A DNA stretch of 64,000 nucleotides from Massilia sp. IC2-278 (GTDB lineage Bacteria; Pseudomonadota; Gammaproteobacteria; Burkholderiales; Burkholderiaceae_D): assembly GCF_020708045.1 (NCBI RefSeq), contig NZ_JAJFES010000005.1, positions 90,538-154,537 on the forward strand, read 5' to 3'. The position numbers and the translations under genes are program-made. Below the pieces are notes generated by a model. The model saw nothing but the letters and a program-made list of their open reading frames with translations. It made no database searches and was not told the origin of the DNA. Positions 27,108-36,255 of this stretch are shown here, piece by piece (the first letter of the stretch is position 1; every line of letters starts with the position of its first letter).

Positions 27108-30100
27108 TGGACAGCGTCGACAACAACTCCACCCCTTCCGCGCAAGCGCAACCGCCGCAGGCGCCCTTGCCCAAGCAGCGCCGTTGGCCGCGCCGCGTGG
27201 CCATCGGCCTGGTCGTCACCGGCGTGCTGGTCGGCAGCGCCGCCTGGTACCTGGGCCGCGAAACCACGCTGCAGATGATCGCCGAGCGCGCCGCGCGCGC
27301 CACCGACGGCAAGTTGACCATGACCGGCATCCGCGGCTCGATCTACGGCGCCATGCACATCGATCGCCTGGTCTGGCGCACCGACGAGCAGCTGGTGATC
27401 GCCACGAATATCGACATCGACTGGTCGCCGCGCCAGCTGCTGTCGCGCGGCATCGAGATCAGTAAACTCCACGCGGCCGATTTGCGCATGGAGACCCTGC
27501 GCGAGTCGGAGGAGCCGACCACCATGCCGGCCACGCTCGAAGCGCCGTTCAAGATCGCGCTCGACGATGCGCGCCTGGCGAAAGCCACGTTCGTCAGCAA
27601 GGGCGGGAATACCGAAATCTCGAACATCCGCCTGCGCCTGCATGGCGATAAGGTCAAATGGCAGCTCAGCGACGCCGTCGCCACGACGCCATGGGGCCAG
27701 TTGGCGGCAGGCGGCAGCATCGGCGCCCAGCGTCCGTTCAAGCTCGATGCCAACGCCAGCCTGTCCGGCACGCCAACCGGCGGCGCCACCCCGGCGCAAC
27801 TGAAACTGCACGCCGGCGGCGACCTCAACCTGACCCAGCTCGACGCATCCGGTTCGGCCGGGCGCGCCGGCGGCCAGGCGCGCATCGCGCTGTCGCCCTT
27901 CGCCGAGATCCCGCTGCGCAGCATGGACCTGAACGCGAAGAACATCGACCCCGGCTTCTTCAATCCCGAACTGCCGACGGCCGACCTGAACCTGGTGGTC
28001 AAAGCCAGCCTGGACGACAAGCGCAACATCTCCGGCAGCGTCAATCTGGTAAATGACGGCGCGACGGGCACCATCGACCAGCAACGCCTGCCGCTGCGCG
28101 CGATGCGCGGCGCACTGGGCGGCAACCTGGATGCGATGAAGATTTCCGACGTGCTGGTCGACCTGGGCGGCGCCGGCAGCTTTACCGGCAGCGGCAGCGT
28201 GCAGCGCGGCGAAGATGAAGAGGGAATCGGCACCGCCAACTTCGCCCTGCACACCGACCGCCTGGACCTGAAGCAGATCCACGGCAGCATGAAGCCGACC
28301 AAAATCGCCGGCGACATCGCCGTGGCCAACGCCGGCAACGTGCAGTCGCTGAACCTGAACCTGGTCGACGCCGGCCTGCGCCTGGCTGCGCGCGCCAAGC
28401 TCGAAAACAACGTCGTCGACATCGAAGAAGCGCGCCTGCTGGCCGGCAAGGGCGTGATCACCGTCACCGGCAACGCCAAGCTGGCCGACGACAAAGCATT
28501 CAACGTGAAAGCCAACGCCAGCCGCTTCAACCCGGCCGCGCTGGGCGACTATCCGCAAGCCGACCTGAATGCCGACATCACCGCCGCCGGCGTGCTGGCG
28601 CCCGAGTGGAAAGTGAACACCGACTTCGCCCTGCGTCCGAGCCGCCTGTTCGACCAGCCGCTGTCCGGGCGCGGCAAGCTCGCCGCCGACGCCAAGCACG
28701 TGAGCGGCGTGGATGCGACGATCGCCCTCGGCCAGAACAAGGTCGATCTGAACGGCGCCTTTGGTGCGCCCGGCGAAAAACTCAACTGGCGCCTCGATGG
28801 CCGCCAGCTGGCCGCCCTGCGCGCCGACTTGTATGGCGCCGTAAACGCCAGCGGCGTCGTCACCGGCACCATGCAGGCGCCGCGCACCACCTTCGAGGTC
28901 GATGCGAATGGCCTGGGCTGGGTCGCGGCCCAGCGCAAGGCCAACGACGGCAAGCTGCGCGTGAGCGGCGAAGCCTGGCTCGCCGGCAGCGAAGACGCGC
29001 GCTTCGTCGAGGTCAAGGCGAACGGCAGCATGAGCCGCTTCAACCCGGCCGCCTTCGGCAGCCCGCTCCCGGGCAGCATCAACGGCAGCTTTGCTGCCAG
29101 CGGCCGTTCCGGCGCCGACTGGCGCGGTGCACTTGACCTGAAAGTCGAAGACTCGACCCTGTCGAAGTCGCCGTTCTGGGGCTATGCGCGCCTGAACGCC
29201 GACCGCCGCCACATCTCGAACACCGACGTCGATCTGCACATCGGCCCGAACGTAATCGCGGCCAAGGGCAGCTTCGGCGCCGGGCGCGACCAGCTCGACT
29301 GGCGCATCGACGCCGGCCAGCTGGCTGCCCTCGGCCCCGACTTCGGCGGCGCCCTGCGCGGCAACGGCACCCTGACCGGCACCATGGAAACGCCTTCGCT
29401 CACCGCCGCGCTGGAAGGCCAGAACCTCAAATTCCTTGGCACCCACACGGTGCGTTCGCTGCGCGCCAGCGCCAATCTCGGCTCGGGCCGTGGCGGCGCC
29501 GACCCGCTGGTGAGCGACATCCAGGTGCTCGATTACGCGAACGGCGACACGCGCATCGCCGCCGCCAGCCTGCAAACGGGCGGCACCCGCGCATCGCACA
29601 CCCTGCGCGCAGCCGGTCGCAGCGACGACTTCGACGCCCTGGTCGAAGTGCGCGGCGGCTGGAGCGGGAATGCCTGGAACGGCACCCTGGCCACCCTGCA
29701 GAACAAGGGCCGCTATGCGATGACCCTGGCCCAGCCGGTGCCATTGAAGATCGGCGTGGCGCCGGGCGCCGGCGTGGCCGGCCTGGCTTCGCCCGAATCG
29801 CTCGCCTTTAACGGCGCCGTGATCAAGCTGCCGACCGGCACCATCAACATCGCCTCGCTCACCAAGCAGGGCCCGCGCTGGAACAGCCGCGGCGCGGCGG
29901 CCGGCGTGCCGCTGAACTACATCGCCCAGTTCTCGCCGGCGCTGCGCGAAAACGTGCAGGGCAACCTGACGCTGGGTGCGGACTGGTCGCTCGACATGCG
30001 TGTGGCGAATGGCAGCGCCGCCCCTGCCCTGGCCGGCGGCGTGCACGTGTTCCGCGAAGGCGGCGACGCGATTGTCGGCGCCGACGTGCCGGTGGCCCTG

Positions 30101-31552
30101 GGCCTGCGCACGCTCGATCTGCGCGCGGACGTCGCCGGCAGCTCGCTGCGCACGCAGGTGGCGCTCGACGGTACCCGTACCGGCAGTGCCCGTGTCGACG
30201 GCACCGTGCAGATGCTGGGCGGGCGCGTGGACGCCGACAGCCCGCTGCGCATGACGGCCACGGCCGACATGGCCTCGATCGCCTGGCTGGCCCCGCTCGC
30301 CGGCCAGCGCGACCTGGAACTCGACGGCAGCCTGAAGGCCAACCTGACGGCCGGCGGCACCATCGGTACGCCGTCGCTGAACGGCACCGTGAACGGCGAC
30401 GCCCTCGCCGTACGCTGGCCGGAACAGGGCGTGCGCCTGCGTAATGGCCAGCTGCGCTCGCAACTCGAAGGCGACCGCCTGGTGCTGCAGCGCCTGTATC
30501 TGGAAGGCGTGCAGGGCAATGCCACCGCCGACGGCTCGGTGCGCTTCGGCACCGACGGCGCGATGCAGCTGCGCCTGGTGGCGAACAAGCTGGAAGCGCT
30601 GTCGCGCCCGGACCGCACGGTGATCGTCTCCGGCGAAGCCAACCTGGTGCGCAATGCCCAGCGCTTCGCCCTCGACGGCAACTTCAAGGCCGACCGCGCC
30701 CTGATCGAATTCGCGCCGCAGGGCCGCCCGACGATTTCCGAGGACGTGATCGTGCTGGGCCGCGGCGCGCCAGCCGCGCCGCAGAAGAAGGAAGCGGAAA
30801 TGCCGCTCACGATCAACCTGGCTGCGGACCTGGGCGACGACTTCCACCTGCGCGGGCTGGGCATCGACGCCTACCTGGCCGGCAGCGCACGCGTGCGCAT
30901 GGTGGGCAATGGCGACCCGCGCGTGAACGGCACCATCCGCGTGGCCAGCGGCCAGTATGCGGCCTATGGCCAGAAGCTGACCATCGACCGCGGCGTGCTA
31001 ACCTTCAACGGCCGCTACGACAACCCCTCGCTCGACGTGCTGGCCGTGCGCAAGCAGCCGGAAGGCACGCAGCTGAGCGAAACCAACGTCGAAGCCGGCG
31101 TGCAGGTGACCGGCACGGCGCAGGCGCCGGTGGCGAAGCTGGTGTCGACGCCATCGGTGCCGGATTCCGAAAAACTGTCGTGGCTAGTGCTGGGCCACGG
31201 CATGGAAGGCACGAGCGGCAACGAGAAGGACGTGCTGAGCGCGGCGGCGGGCGCCCTGTTGGGCGGCAAGGGCGGCACCGGCGGCATCACCTCGAAGCTG
31301 GCCAACTCGCTGGGCGTGGATGAACTCGGTGTCGGCCAGGGCCGCAACGGCGACGCCGAGGGCCTGGCGAACACGGTGGTCACGGTCGGCAAGCGGATTT
31401 CCTCGCGCGCTTACCTGAGCTTCGAGCAGGGCGCGACCACGGCTTCGAGCCTGGTGCGCCTGCGTTATAAACTGAATCCGCGCTGGACGCTGCAGTTCCA
31501 GACGGGGACGAATACGGCACTCGACGTGCTGTATGCGTGGGCCTTCGACTGA
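27107..31552 (+). CDS. tamB: Translocation and assembly module protein TamB
   Basis: A 1,481-residue AsmA-like protein that spans the periplasm as a beta-groove between the inner membrane and TamA. After a Pro-rich cytoplasmic N-terminus, residues about 23-45 are the membrane anchor. The bulk is repeated beta-strands with recurring VNLNGAFG, GSGSVQRG and VTGTMQAPR-like motifs. The conserved DUF490 domain covers the last 350 residues, with GTIRVASGQYAAYGQKLTIDRGVLTFNG, DVLAVRK and a C-terminal LRYKLNPRWTLQFQTG that would engage the TamA barrel. Length is above the E. coli protein (about 1,260). TGATG coupling with tamA fits joint expression. Confidence 0.93.
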   Translation: MDSVDNNSTPSAQAQPPQAPLPKQRRWPRRVAIGLVVTGVLVGSAAWYLGRETTLQMIAERAARATDGKLTMTGIRGSIYGAMHIDRLVWRTDEQLVIATNIDIDWSPRQLLSRGIEISKLHAADLRMETLRESEEPTTMPATLEAPFKIALDDARLAKATFVSKGGNTEISNIRLRLHGDKVKWQLSDAVATTPWGQLAAGGSIGAQRPFKLDANASLSGTPTGGATPAQLKLHAGGDLNLTQLDASGSAGRAGGQARIALSPFAEIPLRSMDLNAKNIDPGFFNPELPTADLNLVVKASLDDKRNISGSVNLVNDGATGTIDQQRLPLRAMRGALGGNLDAMKISDVLVDLGGAGSFTGSGSVQRGEDEEGIGTANFALHTDRLDLKQIHGSMKPTKIAGDIAVANAGNVQSLNLNLVDAGLRLAARAKLENNVVDIEEARLLAGKGVITVTGNAKLADDKAFNVKANASRFNPAALGDYPQADLNADITAAGVLAPEWKVNTDFALRPSRLFDQPLSGRGKLAADAKHVSGVDATIALGQNKVDLNGAFGAPGEKLNWRLDGRQLAALRADLYGAVNASGVVTGTMQAPRTTFEVDANGLGWVAAQRKANDGKLRVSGEAWLAGSEDARFVEVKANGSMSRFNPAAFGSPLPGSINGSFAASGRSGADWRGALDLKVEDSTLSKSPFWGYARLNADRRHISNTDVDLHIGPNVIAAKGSFGAGRDQLDWRIDAGQLAALGPDFGGALRGNGTLTGTMETPSLTAALEGQNLKFLGTHTVRSLRASANLGSGRGGADPLVSDIQVLDYANGDTRIAAASLQTGGTRASHTLRAAGRSDDFDALVEVRGGWSGNAWNGTLATLQNKGRYAMTLAQPVPLKIGVAPGAGVAGLASPESLAFNGAVIKLPTGTINIASLTKQGPRWNSRGAAAGVPLNYIAQFSPALRENVQGNLTLGADWSLDMRVANGSAAPALAGGVHVFREGGDAIVGADVPVALGLRTLDLRADVAGSSLRTQVALDGTRTGSARVDGTVQMLGGRVDADSPLRMTATADMASIAWLAPLAGQRDLELDGSLKANLTAGGTIGTPSLNGTVNGDALAVRWPEQGVRLRNGQLRSQLEGDRLVLQRLYLEGVQGNATADGSVRFGTDGAMQLRLVANKLEALSRPDRTVIVSGEANLVRNAQRFALDGNFKADRALIEFAPQGRPTISEDVIVLGRGAPAAPQKKEAEMPLTINLAADLGDDFHLRGLGIDAYLAGSARVRMVGNGDPRVNGTIRVASGQYAAYGQKLTIDRGVLTFNGRYDNPSLDVLAVRKQPEGTQLSETNVEAGVQVTGTAQAPVAKLVSTPSVPDSEKLSWLVLGHGMEGTSGNEKDVLSAAAGALLGGKGGTGGITSKLANSLGVDELGVGQGRNGDAEGLANTVVTVGKRISSRAYLSFEQGATTASSLVRLRYKLNPRWTLQFQTGTNTALDVLYAWAFD

Positions 31553-31596
31553 GCGCCTGACAAATCTTGTTGAAGCCTGTCAGACGCTCGACGCTT
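31551..31596 (+). terminator. Terminator after tamB
   Basis: A 12-bp stem with one mismatch (31551-31562 with 31578-31589, 15-base loop) begins at the tamB stop codon itself and is followed by GACGCTTT. It separates tamB from the small convergent gene at 31596-31763. Confidence 0.55.
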
Positions 31597-31763
31597 TAAT
31601 GCAGGCTCGGCTTCGGATCGGGGACCGGGTCTTCGTTCTGGGGCGTGTGGACCGGGGTGTGGTGTGGATGCGGTGCGTCGAAGGGTTCTTGCAGCGGTTC
31701 TTCGACGGGTACTGGGTCCGGGGCACGGTGCAGGCGCAGCGGCACTGGCAGGGCTGGAATCAT
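31596..31763 (-). CDS. 55-residue Pro/His-rich small protein
   Basis: ATG 31763 is preceded by CAGGAGAG with seven bases of spacing, a strong ribosome site. The product is 55 residues, rich in Pro, His and acidic residues (PVPVEEPLQEPFDAPHPHH, then HTPVHTPQNEDPVPDPKP), with no hydrophobic segment. It is probably disordered; the six His and several acidic residues could bind metal, which is inference only. It stands between the tamB terminator and the next plus-strand gene. Confidence 0.5.
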   Translation of the reverse strand: MIPALPVPLRLHRAPDPVPVEEPLQEPFDAPHPHHTPVHTPQNEDPVPDPKPSLH

Positions 31764-31897
31764 GGTCGGGCTCTCCTGGATAATGATGCCATTACCTTAG
31801 CATGCGCCGTTTGCGGCCGCCGTCCCGCTGGCGGCGCGCCCCGTTCCCCTCGTTTACAATGCCCGATTCGACTCAACCGGCAGCCAACTCTTCCACG

Positions 31898-32410
31898 ATG
31901 AACATCACCACCCTCGCCCTGCTCGCCCTGACACCCATTCTCGTCTGGCGCATTTATTCGCGCCTGAAAACGCAGATGGCGCGCCAGCGCTCGATCATGT
32001 CGCGCCATTACACGGGCGTGCTGGTGTTCGGGGCCTTGATCCTGGTGCCGCTGGCGCAGGTGATTGCGCGGCCGATGGAACTGGCGGCGCTGGCGGCGGG
32101 TACGGCGCTGGGCGTGTTCTGGGGCGTGTTCGGGTTGCGCCGCACGCGTTACGAGGATACGCAGGAGGGCTACTGGTTCACGCCGCCGATGCGGCTCGGG
32201 ATCGTGATGGCCATGGTGCTGGTGGCGCGTATTTTGTATGTGGTGTTCGAGCTGTACACGCTGCAGGGGACGGGGGCGACGGCGACGGGGTTTACCGAGA
32301 GCCCGCTGAGCATGCTGTGCGTGGGGCTGACCGGGGGGTACTTCCTGGCGTATTCGGTGGGGTTGCTGGTGTGGCGGCGCAAGTTGCGCAGGGCGATTGA
32401 TTTGGCGTGA
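31898..32410 (+). CDS. Multi-pass inner-membrane protein (DUF1453/CcdC-like)
   Basis: A 170-residue membrane protein. ATG 31898 starts the first transmembrane helix directly (NITTLALLALTPILVWRIYSRLK); ATG 31859 would add 13 polar residues. Four or five helices follow (about 32-48, 52-72, 90-112, 130-155), with a basic RLKTQMARQRS loop and a basic C-terminus (RRKLRRAID). The pattern LTPILVWRIYSR and FGLRRTRYE resembles DUF1453/CcdC-type proteins, but the match is only by layout. The codon usage changes late in the gene: there are more TG/GGG-ending codons than in neighbours. Confidence 0.7.
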   Translation: MNITTLALLALTPILVWRIYSRLKTQMARQRSIMSRHYTGVLVFGALILVPLAQVIARPMELAALAAGTALGVFWGVFGLRRTRYEDTQEGYWFTPPMRLGIVMAMVLVARILYVVFELYTLQGTGATATGFTESPLSMLCVGLTGGYFLAYSVGLLVWRRKLRRAIDLA

Positions 32411-32505
32411 TTGCTGGTTGGGCCGCGTGGTTGCTGTTTTGTGCGGCCGCGTGATTGTTGATGTGCGTAGATGTTGTCGTGGGCTCCGTGGTCGCGTCTT
32501 CATCA

Positions 32506-32601
32506 CCGCGTGGGCACGAGTGCCCACCCTACGAAAACCGGCCGATCCGCCGTTATCATCCGGAACGGCGACCGTAAGGTGGGCACCCCGTGCCCACGCG
32601 G
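32506..32601. repeat. REP-like inverted pair B, between convergent genes
   Basis: Two related palindromic arms (32506-32533 and 32573-32601) of the form GTGGGCA-N4/5-TGCCCAC with CCGCG and CCTACG flanks lie in inverted orientation around a 39-base spacer. The arms point the other way from pair A. They occupy the gap between the DUF1453-like gene and the end of the SMC operon. Confidence 0.8.
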
Positions 32602-32693
32602 AAGCGCGCATACACGCGGCCGCATTCCGGTCGATATGCACGCAAACCGCCAACGTCCCGGAAGCACACCGATAACCCCACCGGGTTTTCACC

Positions 32694-32716
32694 AAAAAAG
32701 GGGCCCACCGGGCCCC
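32694..32716 (-). terminator. Rho-independent terminator of the SMC operon
   Basis: A 7-bp all-GC stem GGGGCCC/GGGCCCC (32700-32706, 32710-32716) with a three-base loop, followed on the minus strand by six U residues (A tract 32694-32699). It begins six bases after the SMC stop codon, so the operon ends with the SMC gene and nothing is co-transcribed downstream. Confidence 0.88.
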
Positions 32717-32721
32717 TTCAC

Positions 32722-35544
32722 TCAAGCGGCTTTCGCCTCTTCCTTCCTTCGCTGCAGCACGAAAATCGGCTGCGCCCACTGCGTGTCCTTCTTCTTCTTG
32801 CTCGTGATGAGCGTCAGTTCCGAAGGGTCGTACACGTCGGTATTGTGCGTCAGCGGCGTGGTCATCAAATACTGCGCATCGGTGTTCTTCAGGAACTCGC
32901 CCACCAGCTGGATGTTGCGAATATCCAGGTGCGCAAACGGTTCGTCGATGAAGACAAACCCGCCCGAGCCCTCTTCCGACTTGAGCAGGCCAATCAGCAG
33001 GACCAGGGACTTCATCACCTGCTGCCCGCCCGAAGCCTCGCCGTCGTTCATGCCGATCTGGTCCTTGCCGTCGAACTTGAAGCGCACGTGCAGGCCGGCT
33101 TGCGCCAGCTGCACGTCGTCGTTCTCGAGGCGCACCGGGTCGGCCTGGACGTCGATGCCGGCCAGTTCGCCCAGCTCCTTGATGTTCTTCGAGTAGGTCT
33201 TGATCGTGTAGCGCAGGCGCTCGATGTAGGCGCCGCGCGCGTTGCCGGTGGCTTCGATGGCGCGGTTGTTCTGGTAGCGGCGCTCCTCGGTTTCGGATTG
33301 GCGGCCCGAGAGCTGCTCGTTCAAACGCGCATACTGGTCGATGACGGTCGCATCCAGCTCCCAGTCGTCGCGCGCCAGTGCGTGCTCCAGCGAAGACAAA
33401 CGCAAATTCACCTGGTGCGCGTTCTGGTGCTGGGCCACGAGGGCCGCGCGGCGCGCCGGGTTCTTCCAGTTGGCCGGAACGGTGCGCCACTCGCGGCGCA
33501 TGCCCAGCAGCGCCTTGGCGTGCTCGGCGCGCTGCTCGATCTGGCGGCGGTGGTTCAGGCGCAGGCCCGCTTCCGCTTCCGACAAGGCCATGCGCGCGTT
33601 CTGCCACACGGTGTCGGCGCGGGTGCGCGCGACTGTCGCGTTCTTGGTCAGCGTCTGCAGCTCGCCCAGGCGCGCGCCCACTTCCAGGCGCTCGGCCTTC
33701 AATGGCGCGATCGAACGCGTCGCTTCCTCGAACTCGGCCTGGCGTGCAGCCAGCTCCTTGGCCGCATCGACGCCGGCGATGCGCGCCTTCAGGCCGCCCA
33801 CTTCGGCAGCGAGTTTGCTGATCGTGAGCGTGAGCGCGTCTTCCTTCGCTTCCAGCGCCGGGAGCGACTTCTGGATCGCTTCCAGGCGCTGGGTCTTGCC
33901 GGCCGCGCCGAAACGGTAGCGCGATGGCTCGACGTACAGCGAGCGGCCGCCGCGGCGTTCGCGGTGGTAGGCGTCCGGCGTGATCCACTCGTCCGAGCCC
34001 GACTTGAAGCCGGCATCGACCGAATCCACGCGGTCGATGCGCGCCAGCTGGTCGATCAGCCACGACGGCGCGGCAGCCGAGAAGTTCACCACCGACAGCA
34101 GGCTGTCGTCCTTCATCTTCGGCGCCTCGACGCAGTCCGGCACGATGAAGTGGCGATAGCGTTCTTTTTCGGCCAGGCGGTAGGCCGCCGGCGCGTCCTT
34201 GGCGCGCTCCAGCAGCACCACCGAGGCGTAACCGCCGAGCACACCCTCGACCGCCCCCTGCCACTTCGGATCCGTCACTTCGACGATGTCCGACAGCATG
34301 GCGTGCGGAATACCCTCGTCGCGCAGGGCGCGGCGCATCTGGCGCTGGGCTTCCGGCTCCGGCATCGCGCTCTTGCCCTGCAAGGCCGAGATGGTCTGCA
34401 TCTCGACCGCGATCTTGCTCGATACCGCTTCGCGCGCGGCGCGCTGGCGCGCCAGCTCGGCTTCCTTTTCTTCCAGCTGGGAGGCCACTTCCGCCATGTC
34501 GGCGCCGGCTTCCGCCGACAGCTTCTGCAGGCGTTCCTTCTGCTCCAGCAGGTTTTCGAGGGGCTTCAGTTTCTGGTTGATGGCGGTCAGGCGCGACGCC
34601 AGGGCCGTGCCTTCCTGCTCGAGCTGGGTTTCCTGGGCCTGCGAGTCGGTCAGCGCGCGCTGCTGGGCGGCCAGCGCCTGGCGCTTCTCGGCCAGCTGGC
34701 TGTCGGCCTGCAGCATGGGTTTGCGCTGCTCGCGCAGGTGGCGGCTCATGGCGGCCGCCTTTTCGCGCGCCTCGTGGTATTCCAGGCTAGGCAGCACTTC
34801 TTCGCGCAGGCTACCCTTTTCCTTATTCAGGTCTTCCCACTGGTGGTAGTTGGCCACGCGCAGGCGCAGGCCTTCGAGGTTGATGCGCGAGGTTTCCAGC
34901 TCGGCCTCGAAGCGCTTGAGTTCCGTCTCGGTGTCGCGCTGGTGGCGCTTGGCTTCGTCGTAGGCGTCCAGCACTTCCTTGTCGCCGAAGACCTGGAACA
35001 CCAGGTCGAGCAGCTGGCGCGGCGCGTATTCGCACAGCTTGTCGGTCTCGCCCTGCTCCAGGGCCAGCACCTTGGACATAGCCGGCGACAGGCCTGCTGA
35101 AGCCAAGCGTTTCCTGTAGTTTTCCACGCCGAGCCAGTCGGAGGCTTCGGTGACTTCCTCGATCTGCACGTTCCCCGGTCGCATCAGGTACTGGCGCTTC
35201 CAGTCGCCGCCGTTCTTCTGCACCTGGCAGAACAAGGTTACTTCGTCGTCGGCGAAAAAGCCCGAATGGCGGAACGGACGGTTCGACAGCTGGCGCCCGA
35301 CCGGCTTGTTGTCGACCACGGCGCGCAGCCAGGCGCTTTGCTGGCCCGAGTGGCGCGCATAGTGCTTGTACGTGCGGCCCATCGAGCAGTCGAGGCCGAA
35401 CAGGGTGCGCAGGGCGTCGAGCAGCGTGGTCTTGCCGGAGCCGTTCTGGCCGGCGATGGTGATGATCTTGGCGTCGAGCGGGATGTTCTTGATGCGCTGC
35501 CAGTAATCCCAGTGGACCAGCTCAAGTGATTTGATGTGGAACAT
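32722..35544 (-). CDS. SMC-like ATPase of a JetC/MksB-type condensin
   Basis: A 940-residue SMC-architecture protein: Walker A GQNGSGKT at 32-39, a Q-loop region to about 190, a coiled coil (about 190-395), a hinge-like globular part (about 412-530, with IVEVTDPKWQGAVEGVLGG and HFIVPD), a returning coiled coil (about 550-790), signature SGGQ at 838-841, Walker B FVFIDE at 863-868 and D-loop HLD. The coils are about 200 residues each, shorter than in canonical SMC or MukB. It is the last gene of a three-gene operon whose two other products look like a kleisin and a MukE/MksE-type partner. It would form a DNA-loop-extruding complex. It differs from RecN and SbcC by hinge and length. No JetD/MksG nuclease gene adjoins. 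Confidence 0.85.
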   Translation of the reverse strand: MFHIKSLELVHWDYWQRIKNIPLDAKIITIAGQNGSGKTTLLDALRTLFGLDCSMGRTYKHYARHSGQQSAWLRAVVDNKPVGRQLSNRPFRHSGFFADDEVTLFCQVQKNGGDWKRQYLMRPGNVQIEEVTEASDWLGVENYRKRLASAGLSPAMSKVLALEQGETDKLCEYAPRQLLDLVFQVFGDKEVLDAYDEAKRHQRDTETELKRFEAELETSRINLEGLRLRVANYHQWEDLNKEKGSLREEVLPSLEYHEAREKAAAMSRHLREQRKPMLQADSQLAEKRQALAAQQRALTDSQAQETQLEQEGTALASRLTAINQKLKPLENLLEQKERLQKLSAEAGADMAEVASQLEEKEAELARQRAAREAVSSKIAVEMQTISALQGKSAMPEPEAQRQMRRALRDEGIPHAMLSDIVEVTDPKWQGAVEGVLGGYASVVLLERAKDAPAAYRLAEKERYRHFIVPDCVEAPKMKDDSLLSVVNFSAAAPSWLIDQLARIDRVDSVDAGFKSGSDEWITPDAYHRERRGGRSLYVEPSRYRFGAAGKTQRLEAIQKSLPALEAKEDALTLTISKLAAEVGGLKARIAGVDAAKELAARQAEFEEATRSIAPLKAERLEVGARLGELQTLTKNATVARTRADTVWQNARMALSEAEAGLRLNHRRQIEQRAEHAKALLGMRREWRTVPANWKNPARRAALVAQHQNAHQVNLRLSSLEHALARDDWELDATVIDQYARLNEQLSGRQSETEERRYQNNRAIEATGNARGAYIERLRYTIKTYSKNIKELGELAGIDVQADPVRLENDDVQLAQAGLHVRFKFDGKDQIGMNDGEASGGQQVMKSLVLLIGLLKSEEGSGGFVFIDEPFAHLDIRNIQLVGEFLKNTDAQYLMTTPLTHNTDVYDPSELTLITSKKKKDTQWAQPIFVLQRRKEEAKAA

Positions 35545-35550
35545 GGTATC

Positions 35551-36255
35551 TCAGTTCGGGGTATCGAGTTGTTCGGCGTCGAGGTCGGCGTCGTTCGCTG
35601 CGTCGGCGGCCTTGCGCGGCACCACGGCCAGCGGCGCGCGCTTGAACACGTCCGACAGGGCGCCATTGATGATGCGTTCCTTCAGCAGGTCGGTGTCCAT
35701 CATCAGGTCGAGCAGCGGGCCTTCCAGGATCACGTCGCCGCGGCGCTCGATGAAGCCGAGCTTCGAGAGCACGCCCAGGTTCATGTCCATGCGCGTCTTC
35801 TTGCCCAGCTTGTCGCCGAAGTCCGACAGCAGCGCGGTATAGGAAATGCCGATCGAGGCATCTTCGGCGCGCGGGATCGGCGCGTCCTTGTCGAACATGT
35901 CGCTCTGGTCGTCGGCAAAGGCGGTGTGGGTTTCCTGGCGCTCGCGCTTGGGCAGGATGATCTGCGCCCACAGCACCACCAGCAGCGCCACGCCGTCGCG
36001 CGTCAGGCCGAAGTTATTGTTCTGCCAGATGTCCTTGGCGCCGAAGATCTTCGGCTCGACGTTGCGGTGCAGGGCGATCGTCACATGGTCGGCGTACACG
36101 TTGTCGAGCAGTTTCAGGCCCGACTCCAGCAGGCGCTTGTCGACTTCGCCGCGGAACTGCTCGTCCGACAGCGCGCGCTTGACCATCTTGTCGTCGCGGC
36201 GCAGGGTCTGGTGCGTGAGCAGGCGGGCAATCAGGATTTGTGCATCGTCATTCAT
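35551..36255 (-). CDS. MukE/MksE/JetB-like winged-helix subunit of the condensin operon
   Basis: A 234-residue protein whose start overlaps the end of the upstream gene by eight bases and whose stop is six bases before the SMC start. It is helical, with a conserved-looking start (DDAQILIARLLTHQTLRRDDKMVKRAL), GLTRDGVALLVVLWAQIILP, GISYTALLSDFGDKLGKKTRMDMNLGVLSKLGFIERRGDVILEGPLLDLMMD, which reads as a winged helix, and an acidic tail. Size, wHTH layout and position between a kleisin-like and an SMC gene match the MukE/MksE/JetB role. The assignment is by architecture and context; similarity to named members should be confirmed by profile search. Confidence 0.65.
   Translation of the reverse strand: MNDDAQILIARLLTHQTLRRDDKMVKRALSDEQFRGEVDKRLLESGLKLLDNVYADHVTIALHRNVEPKIFGAKDIWQNNNFGLTRDGVALLVVLWAQIILPKRERQETHTAFADDQSDMFDKDAPIPRAEDASIGISYTALLSDFGDKLGKKTRMDMNLGVLSKLGFIERRGDVILEGPLLDLMMDTDLLKERIINGALSDVFKRAPLAVVPRKAADAANDADLDAEQLDTPN

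Noticed and set aside
27050..30847. A 1,265-codon open frame antisense to tamB, and a 659-codon frame antisense to tamA (25104-27083)
   Set aside because: The products are Ala/Gly/Arg/Val/His-rich with no domain; they arise because the high-GC codon pattern of tamA and tamB leaves stops rare on the opposite strand.
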